Notes: generated by a model not told the origin, from the letters alone. 9,107 nucleotides of DNA from Gammaproteobacteria bacterium (GCA_012513235.1 JAAZCO010000396.1:1-9107), one strand, 5' to 3'. Positions 1 to 5,825 are shown, numbered from the stretch's first letter. Program-made: numbers and translations.

Positions 1-1
1 A

Positions 2-40
2 CCGACAACTACATTGCAATCCTGGCGCCAAGTAAGGTAA
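2..40 (+). CDS. 3' end of an upstream gene, possibly pilY1
   Basis: One reading frame enters from the left edge and stops at TAA 38-40, ten bases before the pilE start codon. It ends in TLQSWRQVR. A C-terminal SWR-type ending just upstream of pilE fits PilY1, the large pilus tip/adhesin protein that precedes pilE in minor pilin operons of Pseudomonas. The other two frames also stop before base 58, so the frame choice rests on the short C-terminal resemblance and on expected gene order. Only 12 codons are visible, so this is a guess from context. Confidence 0.35.
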   Translation, partial: PTTTLQSWRQVR

Positions 41-49
41 TACAACTGA

Positions 50-499
50 ATGAGTAGATTAACTATGGCACTAACTGCACGACGCTCAGCGGGCTTCACT
101 TTGATTGAAGTGATGATTGTGGTGGTGATTATTGGGATTTTATCCTCAATCGCTTACCCCTCGTATCAAGACTATGTCAAACAGGCGCGTCGTGCTGATG
201 CGCAGGCTTCGCTTATGGAGTTGGCGCAGTTTATGGAGCGGCATTACACCGATAAGGGTGGTTATCTAGCCGGCGGACAAACAGGTAATGCGCCGAGTCT
301 GCCTTTTACCAGCAGTCCAAAAGATGGTGGTACTGCAGCCTATAAGTTGTCACTGGCAAAAGGGGTCACAGCGCAAACCTACACTGTGCAGGCAGAACCC
401 GTTGGATCGATGAGTGGAGATACATGCGGCACACTCACAATTGATCATCGAGGTAAAAAAGGCAGTGCCGGTGATATGAAAAAATGTTGGAAACGCTAG
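50..499 (+). CDS. pilE: Type IV minor pilin, PilE/ComP family
   Basis: This is a minor pilin of the type IV pilus, inserted in the inner membrane and then built into or under the fibre. The prepilin peptidase site is clear: a positively charged leader ends in RRSAG, followed by FTLIE with Phe16 as mature residue 1 and Glu20 as the conserved Glu5. A hydrophobic helix follows to about residue 36. The C-terminal part has Cys126 and Cys146, with CGTLTID before the second cysteine and a CW ending. That pattern is typical of the PilE/ComP minor pilin family (Pfam ComP_DUS). The length of 149 residues is normal. Two starts are possible: ATG 50 (15-residue leader, AAGG 12 bases upstream) and ATG 65 (10-residue leader, closer to usual, but with only a weak GAG upstream). 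The upstream frame may be pilY1, so this is probably the last gene of a fimU-pilVWXY1E type operon. A hairpin at 518-550 closes the unit. Confidence 0.92.
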   Translation: MSRLTMALTARRSAGFTLIEVMIVVVIIGILSSIAYPSYQDYVKQARRADAQASLMELAQFMERHYTDKGGYLAGGQTGNAPSLPFTSSPKDGGTAAYKLSLAKGVTAQTYTVQAEPVGSMSGDTCGTLTIDHRGKKGSAGDMKKCWKR

Positions 500-517
500 G
501 TTAAAGACCTGCTCGAT

Positions 518-550
518 AGATTTAGCGCACCATACCTGTGCGCTAAATCT
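518..550. terminator. Palindromic hairpin between convergent pilE and RNase genes
   Basis: Two perfect 13-base arms (AGATTTAGCGCAC at 518-530 and its complement at 538-550) flank a 7-base loop. The hairpin starts 18 bases after the pilE stop and ends 15 bases before the stop of the opposing RNase gene, so it could end transcription from both sides. Neither side has a long T run after the stem, so factor-independent termination is likely but not certain. Confidence 0.68.
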
Positions 551-565
551 GCCCCTAAGTTTAAG

Positions 566-2038
566 TTAGCTGGGTATCACCACCTCCCCCTGATGCCCCT
601 TCACTGCATACGCCGCTAATATTTTCTCCCGCAACGCCTCCTTCGCCCGCGTCTCGCCATGAATCAAACGCACCTGTTGCGGCCACTTGCGCATCCCTGT
701 GATAAAGCGCACCAAACTGGCCTGATCCGCATGCGCTGAGTAACCACCCAGCGTGGTGATTTCGGCGCGGATATCAATGCGTTTACGGTTGATCTCGACA
801 TAGCCACCGCGCGGCCCATATTTTTGAATCTGGCTACCGAGGGTGCCGTTGGCTTGATAACCGACAAACAGTACATTGTGACGAGGGTCGTCGAGCATGG
901 CTTCGAGGTAATTGACAATGCGCCCACCGCTGCACATGCCGCCGCCAGCAATCACAATCGCGGGGCGTGCCGTCTTGACCAGATGCTGAACCATACGTTG
1001 ATGATCGGCATGGCTATCAATGGTGATCAGTTGTTTAAAGTCCAGCGGGTTGCGGCCTTTATTGACCCGTTGCTGCGCTTCTTTGTCCCAGTAGCTTTGC
1101 AGTTGGCCGTAGACTTGGGTAAAGCGGCTGGCCAATGGCGAATCTAAAATAATCGGAATATCGTGCCAGACCGAGCCGTGCTTAGGCTTATCGCCTTCGT
1201 TAAGCAAATCGCTACTGCTGGTCAGGCAGGTTTGGCAGCGGTTGCGGTGCACAATATCTTCCAGTTCATAGAGCAACTCTTGCGTGCGGCCAATACTAAA
1301 AGCGGGAATCAATACCGTGCCTTGGTCGCGCAAGGCGTGCTCAATCATGGTCTGTAAACGCTGGCGACGGTCTTTGCGGCTGGCATGTTGGCGATCACCG
1401 TAGGTGCTTTCCAGAATCACTAGGTCAGCACGGTAAGCAGGCTTGGGAGCGGACAAAATCGGCGCATAGGGCGCACCTAAATCCCCTGAGAACACCACGC
1501 GCTGTTTGGTCTTTTGCCCAGCGGCCTGTATCTCCAACTCAATAAAAGCCGAACCGAGAATATGCCCAGCACGTTGCAGGCGAATATTCACTGTGGGTAG
1601 CGGCGCTTTAAGCATCGGCAGCCATTGATTATAGGGCAGGGCAATAATGCGCTTAGACACCAGTTGGATATATTGCTCAACTAAGTGCTGATCCCGACTC
1701 ACGCCAAGCTTAAAGGCATCTTCTAGTACCACCGGCAGCAATTTAGCTGAAGGTTCACTGCAAATAATCGGCCCCTTAAAGCCCGCTGCGAGTAAATAGG
1801 GAATACGCCCTACATGGTCAATATGCACATGGGTGACAATCAGAGCTTTAACCGTGCTGATATCAAACTCAATCTCCAGTTGTTCACTGCTAGCGCGGCC
1901 TTCGGGTGAGGTTTCGGCGCCTTGAAATAATCCGCAATCAATCAGAAAACTCGTGTCAGCATCAATAAATATCTGATGACAAGAGCCGGTCACGCCATTT
2001 TTGGCACCGTGATGAATAACCTTGGCTAACTGCTGCAT
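566..2038 (-). CDS. Beta-CASP metallo-beta-lactamase-fold RNase (Ysh1/CPSF73-like)
   Basis: Predicted cytoplasmic zinc-dependent ribonuclease of the MBL-fold beta-CASP group (COG1236, RNA-processing exonuclease type). All expected motifs are visible: HVHIDH at residues 70-75 (motif 2), His159 in AGHILGS (motif 3), Asp186 in SGDLG (motif 4), Glu210 in ESTYGD (motif A), SAHAD with His436 (motif B) and IHGE with His460 (motif C). The beta-CASP insert spans about 240-400 and contains the conserved PAFSIGRTQELL stretch and a GGGMCSGGR segment. The C-terminal RMMBL part covers about 425-475. The 490-residue length is somewhat above the common 450-470, partly because of a segment at about 265-290 that holds a CxxC pair (268, 271). 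The ATG is supported by AAGG seven bases upstream. The gene stands alone and runs towards pilE. Its RNA substrate cannot be read from the sequence. Confidence 0.92.
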   Translation of the reverse strand: MQQLAKVIHHGAKNGVTGSCHQIFIDADTSFLIDCGLFQGAETSPEGRASSEQLEIEFDISTVKALIVTHVHIDHVGRIPYLLAAGFKGPIICSEPSAKLLPVVLEDAFKLGVSRDQHLVEQYIQLVSKRIIALPYNQWLPMLKAPLPTVNIRLQRAGHILGSAFIELEIQAAGQKTKQRVVFSGDLGAPYAPILSAPKPAYRADLVILESTYGDRQHASRKDRRQRLQTMIEHALRDQGTVLIPAFSIGRTQELLYELEDIVHRNRCQTCLTSSSDLLNEGDKPKHGSVWHDIPIILDSPLASRFTQVYGQLQSYWDKEAQQRVNKGRNPLDFKQLITIDSHADHQRMVQHLVKTARPAIVIAGGGMCSGGRIVNYLEAMLDDPRHNVLFVGYQANGTLGSQIQKYGPRGGYVEINRKRIDIRAEITTLGGYSAHADQASLVRFITGMRKWPQQVRLIHGETRAKEALREKILAAYAVKGHQGEVVIPS

Positions 2039-2112
2039 GGCTGCGCCTTATTTTATTATTGGCCAACCATTAAAGCCGCACAGATTAAAAAGGCAAATCA
2101 AAATGCGCAAAG

Positions 2113-2128
2113 TGTGACGCAGTTCACA
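2113..2128. promoter_or_regulatory. CRP/Vfr-type binding box
   Basis: TGTGA and TCACA half-sites are separated by exactly six bases, the canonical arrangement for CRP. The right half reads CAGTTCACA, which also fits the Vfr consensus of Pseudomonas. The centre (about 2120.5) lies 82 bases upstream of the RNase start codon. A minus-strand -10-like TTTAAT at 2089-2084 would place the box near -42 to -44, a class II activator position. The distance to the methyltransferase start is over 220 bases. It could be a chance match, but both half-sites are perfect. Confidence 0.45.
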
Positions 2129-2297
2129 GTTTGCCGATGGGCTTGTGTTGTTAGGCGTGTATTTTCTGCCAAATAATCGATTCAGCGTAAAATGTGCTGT
2201 TTCTAATTGTTTTTGTGCGGTTGTCATCGATATAGGGCGTTTTTGCGTAGGTATCATCGTTTTCTACCCGCCACCGCTAGGCTCAATTGCTCATGCA

Positions 2298-2321
2298 CTT
2301 GCTGGTGGAGCAAGGTATATT
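2298..2321 (+). promoter_or_regulatory. Inverted repeat and -10-like box before the methyltransferase gene
   Basis: CTTGCT (2298-2303) and AGCAAG (2309-2314) form a perfect 6-bp inverted repeat around GGTGG. A TATATT box follows at once (2316-2321), 32 bases before the ATG. The box could be a -10 element and the repeat an operator over the -35 region. No good -35 hexamer stands 16-18 bases upstream of it. Confidence 0.25.
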
Positions 2322-2353
2322 AGGGCCTATCTTAACCTGCAAGGTCGATCCCT

Positions 2354-2809
2354 ATGCGTAAGCCATATTTTATCCTTCCTGCGCCGCTGGTGTATGTTGC
2401 GTTTTTTTTGCTGGCGTGGGCACTGAGTACGCTGTGGCCCTGGCCGCTGGCAAGTAATCCGTGGACCTGGTTTTTTGGCTGGACAGCGATTGATGCCGGT
2501 GTGTTACTGATGTGCTGGACGGCCTGGCTGATGCTGTGGCGCAAAACTACGCTCAACCCCTACGGCAAGCCGCAACACCTGATCACCGAAGGCCCATTTC
2601 GTGTCACCCGTAATCCGATTTATGTCGCCGATACCCTGCTGTACATCGGCGCGGCGCTGCTGTTTGCCGATGTGTGGGCGTGGCTGTTTTTGCCGGTGGT
2701 GATTGTGGTTGTGAGTATGGGCGTGATTCGCCATGAAGAGCGCTTGCTGGTGCAGCACTTTGGTGATGATTACCGCGAGTATATGGGGCGCGTGCGTCGT
2801 TGGTTGTGA
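2354..2809 (+). CDS. Small membrane methyltransferase, ICMT/PEMT-like family
   Basis: Predicted integral membrane S-adenosylmethionine-dependent methyltransferase of the isoprenylcysteine carboxyl methyltransferase / phospholipid N-methyltransferase superfamily. The protein has hydrophobic segments at about 10-30, 40-62, 92-108 and 110-124. The family's conserved block GPFRVTRNPIYVA lies at 80-92, where the RNP and Tyr residues are typical. The second block comes near the end: HEERLLVQHFGDDYREY at 127-143, with the paired glutamates and the FG..Y..Y pattern. At 151 residues it is normal for bacterial members. AAGG (2341-2344) stands nine bases before the ATG. Bacterial substrates of this group are mostly unknown, and true isoprenylcysteine methylation is not implied. 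It is followed by a short dispersed-type repeat and has no clear operon partner. Confidence 0.85.
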   Translation: MRKPYFILPAPLVYVAFFLLAWALSTLWPWPLASNPWTWFFGWTAIDAGVLLMCWTAWLMLWRKTTLNPYGKPQHLITEGPFRVTRNPIYVADTLLYIGAALLFADVWAWLFLPVVIVVVSMGVIRHEERLLVQHFGDDYREYMGRVRRWL

Positions 2810-2815
2810 GTTTTT

Positions 2816-2843
2816 CGTCATTGCGAGCGTAGCGAAGCAATCC
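2816..2843. repeat. Dispersed palindromic repeat of the CATTGCGAGCG...CGAAGCAATCC type
   Basis: Seven bases after the methyltransferase stop codon lies a short imperfect palindrome with outer arms ATTGC (2820-2824) and GCAAT (2837-2841) around a GCGTAGCGA core. Repeats of this wording (GTCATTGCGAGC...GAAGCAATCC) occur scattered in many unrelated bacterial genomes as REP-like intergenic elements. Only one copy is visible here. It may also act as a transcript-end hairpin for the methyltransferase mRNA. Confidence 0.6.
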
Positions 2844-2875
2844 CCCTAGCTGTGCGTAACGACTTTAAAACTGAA

Positions 2876-2881
2876 TATAAT
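2876..2881 (+). promoter_or_regulatory. -10 box of the sui1 promoter
   Basis: A perfect TATAAT lies 26 bases upstream of the sui1 ATG in an AT-rich stretch. No convincing -35 hexamer is found 16-18 bases further up (the region reads TGTGCGTAA), so the promoter would rest on the -10 element. The repeat at 2816-2843 separates it from the preceding gene, which supports independent transcription. Confidence 0.42.
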
Positions 2882-2907
2882 ATCTTGATTGTGGAGTGTG
2901 TAACCCG

Positions 2908-3279
2908 ATGAAAAACGCTAATCCTTTTGCTGCCCTCAGTGGTCTGGTGTATTCAACCGACAGTGGCCGCCATTGCCCAGACTGCGCACAACCGGAAGCT
3001 GCATGCATCTGCACTGCTGGACCATTAAATAGTGATGGCGATGGCATCGCCCGTGTACGTCGTGAAAGCAAAGGGCGTGGTGGTAAAACAGTTACGACGA
3101 TTTCGGGATTGTGCTTAGCGCTAGAGGAACTGAAAGAGCTGACAGCAGCACTGAAGAAGCGTTGTGGTTGTGGTGGAGCGTTGAAAGAGGGGGTGATTGA
3201 GATACAGGGGGATATGGTTGAGGTGTTGCTGGAGGAGTTGCGGAAGCGAGGGTTTGTGGCGAAGAGGTCGGGTGGGTAA
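2908..3279 (+). CDS. SUI1/YciH-type translation initiation factor
   Basis: Small bacterial homologue of eukaryotic eIF1 (SUI1 fold; YciH in E. coli), thought to act at the small ribosomal subunit and affect start-codon fidelity. The SUI1 domain fills the second half: RRESKGRGGKTVTTISGL at 51-68, then KKRCGCGGALKEGVIEIQGD at 83-102, with the family's conserved basic and CGCGG stretches. The N-terminal third has four cysteines (23, 26, 33, 35) in HCPDCAQPEAACIC, a possible small metal-binding knuckle. I chose ATG 2908 (123 residues): GGAG lies 11 bases upstream, and the product starts MKNANPF. A GTG at 2896 in the same frame would add four residues but overlaps the Shine-Dalgarno region. The gene is convergent with the second pilin gene. 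Confidence 0.93.
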   Translation: MKNANPFAALSGLVYSTDSGRHCPDCAQPEAACICTAGPLNSDGDGIARVRRESKGRGGKTVTTISGLCLALEELKELTAALKKRCGCGGALKEGVIEIQGDMVEVLLEELRKRGFVAKRSGG

Positions 3280-3285
3280 ATAATT

Positions 3286-3323
3286 CACCACTAAATTAAG
3301 TAGTGTGTGGATACTTTTTGTTT
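3286..3323 (+). terminator. Probable terminator after sui1
   Basis: Seven bases after the sui1 stop, CACCACTA pairs with TAGTGTGTG across a 7-base loop. The stem has eight pairs with one bulged T. A T-rich stretch (TTTTTGTTT, 3315-3323) follows a few bases later. The stem is short, and the T tract is separated from it by GATAC. It may also help stop transcripts arriving from the opposing pilin gene. Confidence 0.42.
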
Positions 3324-3341
3324 ATAAAATATTACTATTTT

Positions 3342-3782
3342 TTATGAAGTTGTACGGCAGTTTGTTGGTAAATGTCTATTTGAACCTACGATCTTTTTGC
3401 ATTTCCATATTATTGCCGATGATGAGTTTTTTTGAACTGGAGATAGAGTGAAGATAGGGTCTTCTGTAGCTCCTGTGTTTTTTGTTGTTACAGTAATGAC
3501 GCCTCCTAGTGTGATAACAATCGATTCTACATAATTTGTCCCGTCTTTTGGGAATACATAACCACTATTGGCTTCAGTAACTGTTGTTAAATCGCCCTGT
3601 GATGCTGCTGATTCTATAACTGCAGTTTTTGCTGGTATAGCTAAAGTTAGACCTTCAGTTATTTTTATACGAATTATATAGTCTTGATATGCCGGCAGTG
3701 CAATAGCCGCTAAAATGCCAATAATTGCAATGACGATCATGAGTTCGATCAGAGTAAAACCATTCTCCTGTTGTAATTTCAT
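3342..3782 (-). CDS. Second type IV pilin, PilA paralogue (PilAII-like)
   Basis: Type IVa pilin. The leader MKLQQENG is followed by FTLIE, with Phe9 as mature residue 1 and Glu13 as Glu5, then the hydrophobic assembly helix to about residue 31. Cys128 and Cys142 sit at exactly the same positions as in the neighbouring PilA, giving the same C-terminal disulphide loop, and the protein also ends in serine (Ser146). It differs from PilA just after the helix (YIIRIKITEG against YTKRAHVSEG), where PilA has charged residues, and through most of the globular part. AGGA five bases before the ATG is a good ribosome site. The gene lies 71 bases behind the ligase on the same strand, with no clear promoter of its own. 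Tandem pilin genes with a divergent second copy are known from Pseudomonas stutzeri (pilAI-pilAII), where PilAII reportedly limits natural transformation. A shared role is an inference from position. Confidence 0.9.
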   Translation of the reverse strand: MKLQQENGFTLIELMIVIAIIGILAAIALPAYQDYIIRIKITEGLTLAIPAKTAVIESAASQGDLTTVTEANSGYVFPKDGTNYVESIVITLGGVITVTTKNTGATEDPIFTLSPVQKNSSSAIIWKCKKIVGSNRHLPTNCRTTS

Positions 3783-3853
3783 ATAAATCCTTGCTTTTAA
3801 GCTATGGTTTTACTTTAAATGTTAAATCTATTTTGATACTAAGTTGTAGGGAG

Positions 3854-5257
3854 TCACTTTCCATCCATAGGTATCCAGCCTTGCATCCAAAAACGCGGAG
3901 TGAAGCCTGTCCCATGTTTTTCCATATGAGCTTTGCTATCTTCTATTAATGTAGGTGCTTCATTAATAAGTACATTTCCAAAAATAAATATCACAGATAT
4001 AGCTAGTGTTCGTAAAAAGTAAGTTTGCCAGCGACTTTCGTAGTGAGTTTTAGCCCAGCGTGAAAGAGCGAGCCCAACAATTATCGCTAACCATGTTTCA
4101 GTGTAGGGCATAACAAAAACGCCATCGACTTGCGCTAAAGCAAGCGCGCCGAGGATGCTCATCCATAAGGCAGCATCAATATGTTCCTCTGCATTTGATC
4201 GAATCACCTTCAAGCCATGCAGCATACCGCTAAAAGCTACAAATATAGCAGCTAATGTTGCGAGTAATCCCCACTCTGCTAGCCATTGAAGTACAACTTG
4301 GTGTGGGTGTGCAGCAATTGAGTTAACTACAGCAGAAAAATGCATTGGGCCAACCCCCAGTAAAGGATGAGCCAAAAACATATCCCATGCCATTTGCCAT
4401 ATCACTTCACGACCAGACATCCCAAGCCGTAAGTTATTACGTACTGATGCTTCGATCCCAACCCACTCTGGGACGATAAAAAACATAAAATAGTAAAGGG
4501 TGAAACCTAATACTCCAGCTGAAGCCTGAACTGCAAGTAATCGCCAGAATTTTGGAAATAAAATAATTAATCCAGCGTAGCATACGGCTAAGCCCAGCCA
4601 TAAGCCGCGACTACCTAGAGTAAAAGCAATACACCAATGAATAAGCAATGTGCTAAATAAAACTACAGCGAGTAATTTGCTATAGCGGTGTGTTGCTTGC
4701 CAGTGATGCAGTGCTAGATATGCAAGAATAGGCATAAATAGCATTTGAAATTGGTTTAGGAAGCGAGGATTTGAAAATCCATTTAATAGTAAATCGGCAT
4801 TGAGCTTTAATATTCCAGTAGAAAAAGCTGCCGCATAAGATACTATAAATTGAAATGAATTTATAAAGGCTGATGCTGCTAGTATATATAGAATTAATTT
4901 AAGTGTTTTTTTTGTTTCGGATAGTTGTGCTGTTAATAGAGTTATAATTAAAAGACCTGCATAGCGTCCCCATTCTTTTAGAGCAATATCATAATGTTGT
5001 GCGTTTAAAGACGATATTAAACCTAACGCTAGTACTAAGTAGGCTGTTTTTAAATTTACTGTATTTTTTTTAAATATTATTATAGCTGAAGATGCTATTA
5101 TTAGTATTATTTGAAATATTCTTTGGCTGTCATTCCAGTCTATGTTGTAATCTGGTATTTCAATAGTTGATACTGTAAATGTTAGCAGTATTATAATGTA
5201 TATTTTTTTGTTAAGTAGCAATGTTTTATCTGCGGTTATGGATAAATAAAAAAGCAC
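3854..5257 (-). CDS. tfpO: Pilin O-glycosyltransferase, TfpO-like (Wzy_C ligase family)
   Basis: Predicted multi-pass inner membrane oligosaccharyltransferase of the O-antigen ligase (Wzy_C) superfamily, which moves a lipid-linked glycan to pilin on the periplasmic side. About ten hydrophobic segments run through the 467 residues. Key regions are FSNPRFLNQFQ (161-171), GSRG (215-218), the long loop with SGREVIW (281-287) and HPLLGVGPMHF (297-307), then HPHQ (317-320) and LQWLAEWG (323-330). PRFWMQG comes near the C-terminus. Such motifs, with a position directly behind pilA, match TfpO/PilO of Pseudomonas, which modifies a C-terminal pilin serine; both pilins here end in serine. The first usable start is GTG at 5257, but it lies inside the stem of the pilA terminator and has no clear ribosome site, so the true start is uncertain (TTG at codon 13 is an alternative). 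The coding sequence is AT-rich, most of all at its 5' end, which suggests transfer. WaaL-type ligase activity on LPS is the main alternative. Confidence 0.85.
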   Translation of the reverse strand: MLFYLSITADKTLLLNKKIYIIILLTFTVSTIEIPDYNIDWNDSQRIFQIILIIASSAIIIFKKNTVNLKTAYLVLALGLISSLNAQHYDIALKEWGRYAGLLIITLLTAQLSETKKTLKLILYILAASAFINSFQFIVSYAAAFSTGILKLNADLLLNGFSNPRFLNQFQMLFMPILAYLALHHWQATHRYSKLLAVVLFSTLLIHWCIAFTLGSRGLWLGLAVCYAGLIILFPKFWRLLAVQASAGVLGFTLYYFMFFIVPEWVGIEASVRNNLRLGMSGREVIWQMAWDMFLAHPLLGVGPMHFSAVVNSIAAHPHQVVLQWLAEWGLLATLAAIFVAFSGMLHGLKVIRSNAEEHIDAALWMSILGALALAQVDGVFVMPYTETWLAIIVGLALSRWAKTHYESRWQTYFLRTLAISVIFIFGNVLINEAPTLIEDSKAHMEKHGTGFTPRFWMQGWIPMDGK

Positions 5258-5285
5258 ACTTCTATAGTTTATAGTTGTGTGCTTT
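5240..5285 (-). terminator. Terminator hairpin directly after pilA
   Basis: On the minus strand, AAAGCACAC (5285-5277) pairs with GTGTGCTTT (5259-5251). Inside it a second perfect 5-bp stem (CTATA/TATAG, 5274-5270 and 5266-5262) closes a 3-base loop, with AA opposite AA between the two stems. A T run (TTTTTTATTT) follows at once. This is a textbook intrinsic terminator 16 bases after the pilA stop. It would make pilA mRNA abundant while letting limited read-through into the ligase and second pilin. The GTG start of the ligase frame lies in its downstream arm. Confidence 0.8.
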
Positions 5286-5301
5286 AATTTTGTTCTTGCT
5301 A

Positions 5302-5739
5302 TTAGCTCTTGCGACAGTTTGCTGGGCGGTATTTATTATCAACTGAGCCTTTGTTGCAAGCCCACTCAATAGAGCCGCCTTCTTCTGATGCTGTTGGTGT
5401 AAATATTATGTCAGTTGCTTCTTTAGATACTTTTTCATTGTAAGTAACAGTAATTATACCATTAGCCCCTATTGCAACCTTAGTCACAGCATTGCCTTTG
5501 ATAGCTGTGTCTGTTGGTAAACCAGCCATTGCGTTAGAAGTTGGCCACTTTGCTTCTGAAGAGTAATATTCAGTTACTGCTGTTTTTGCGCCAGCAGCAA
5601 GAACTATGCCTTCAGAAACGTGTGCGCGCTTGGTGTAATCCTGATAAGCAGGCAACGCCACCGCCGCCAAAATACCAATAATCGCTACTACGATCATTAA
5701 CTCAATTAGGGTAAAACCCTTTTGCATTTGTGCTTTCAT
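5302..5739 (-). CDS. pilA: Major type IV pilin PilA
   Basis: Main subunit of the type IV pilus fibre. The leader MKAQMQKG is cut before Phe9 by the prepilin peptidase. FTLIELMIVVAIIGILAAVA is the conserved assembly helix, with Glu13 as mature Glu5, followed by LPAYQDYTKRAHVSEG. The globular domain ends with Cys128 and Cys142, the disulphide loop, then RKS with serine as the last residue. A C-terminal serine just beyond the loop is the known acceptor site in TfpO-modified pilins of Pseudomonas aeruginosa group I. At 145 residues the length is typical. AAGGAG seven bases before the ATG is an ideal ribosome site, and a sigma-54 promoter lies about 50 bases upstream of the start. The gene is divergent from pilB and heads the minus-strand group pilA - ligase - second pilin, with a strong terminator straight behind it. 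Promoter and position mark it as the principal pilin rather than its paralogue. Confidence 0.95.
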   Translation of the reverse strand: MKAQMQKGFTLIELMIVVAIIGILAAVALPAYQDYTKRAHVSEGIVLAAGAKTAVTEYYSSEAKWPTSNAMAGLPTDTAIKGNAVTKVAIGANGIITVTYNEKVSKEATDIIFTPTASEEGGSIEWACNKGSVDNKYRPANCRKS

Positions 5740-5789
5740 TTTGAAGCTCCTTATATTTTATGTGAAGGTCATAGACCTGCTATATGCAA

Positions 5790-5805
5790 AGCAAGAATTA
5801 TACCA
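5790..5805 (-). promoter_or_regulatory. Sigma-54 (RpoN) promoter of pilA
   Basis: On the minus strand TGGTATAATTCTTGCT matches the sigma-54 consensus (TGGYRYR, four bases, TTGCW) at every defined position, with GG at -24 and GC at -12 correctly spaced. Transcription would start near 5779, giving a leader of about 40 bases before the pilA ATG. In Pseudomonas, pilA is transcribed by RpoN with the response regulator PilR, so the site fits both family knowledge and position. Confidence 0.85.
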
Positions 5806-5825
5806 AGTATGAGGTTGGCGAGATT

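Larger units (their letters stand above)
2039..2353. other. Intergenic control region between two divergent genes
   Basis: This gap of about 315 bases separates the start codons of the RNase (minus) and the methyltransferase (plus). It holds a CRP/Vfr-type box (2113-2128), a candidate minus-strand -10 element (TTTAAT, 2089-2084), and a small inverted repeat with a TATATT box before the methyltransferase. The frames crossing it encode low-complexity, cysteine-rich products with no recognisable domain and no good ribosome site, so I see no gene in it. Confidence 0.6.

Noticed and set aside
824..1147. Open frame on the plus strand inside the RNase gene, with similar ones at 1163-1357 and 664-951
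   Set aside because: They lie fully within a well-supported coding sequence, show no domain, and have no ribosome site.
2048..2257. Short minus-strand frame upstream of the RNase
   Set aside because: Its product is of mixed low-complexity type, has no recognised motif, and covers the CRP-type box and promoter region.
2145..2426. Plus-strand frame before the methyltransferase gene
   Set aside because: It overlaps the start of a clear membrane methyltransferase in another frame and encodes a cysteine-rich, random-looking product.
3280..3341. tRNA gene as an integration point of the pilin cassette, as in Pseudomonas aeruginosa
   Set aside because: The 62-base gap is too short for a tRNA and shows no clover-leaf or CCA end. 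It holds only a terminator-like hairpin.
3783..3853. Separate promoter for the second pilin gene
   Set aside because: The 71-base AT-rich gap offers several poor -10-like words but no pair with good spacing and no sigma-54 site.
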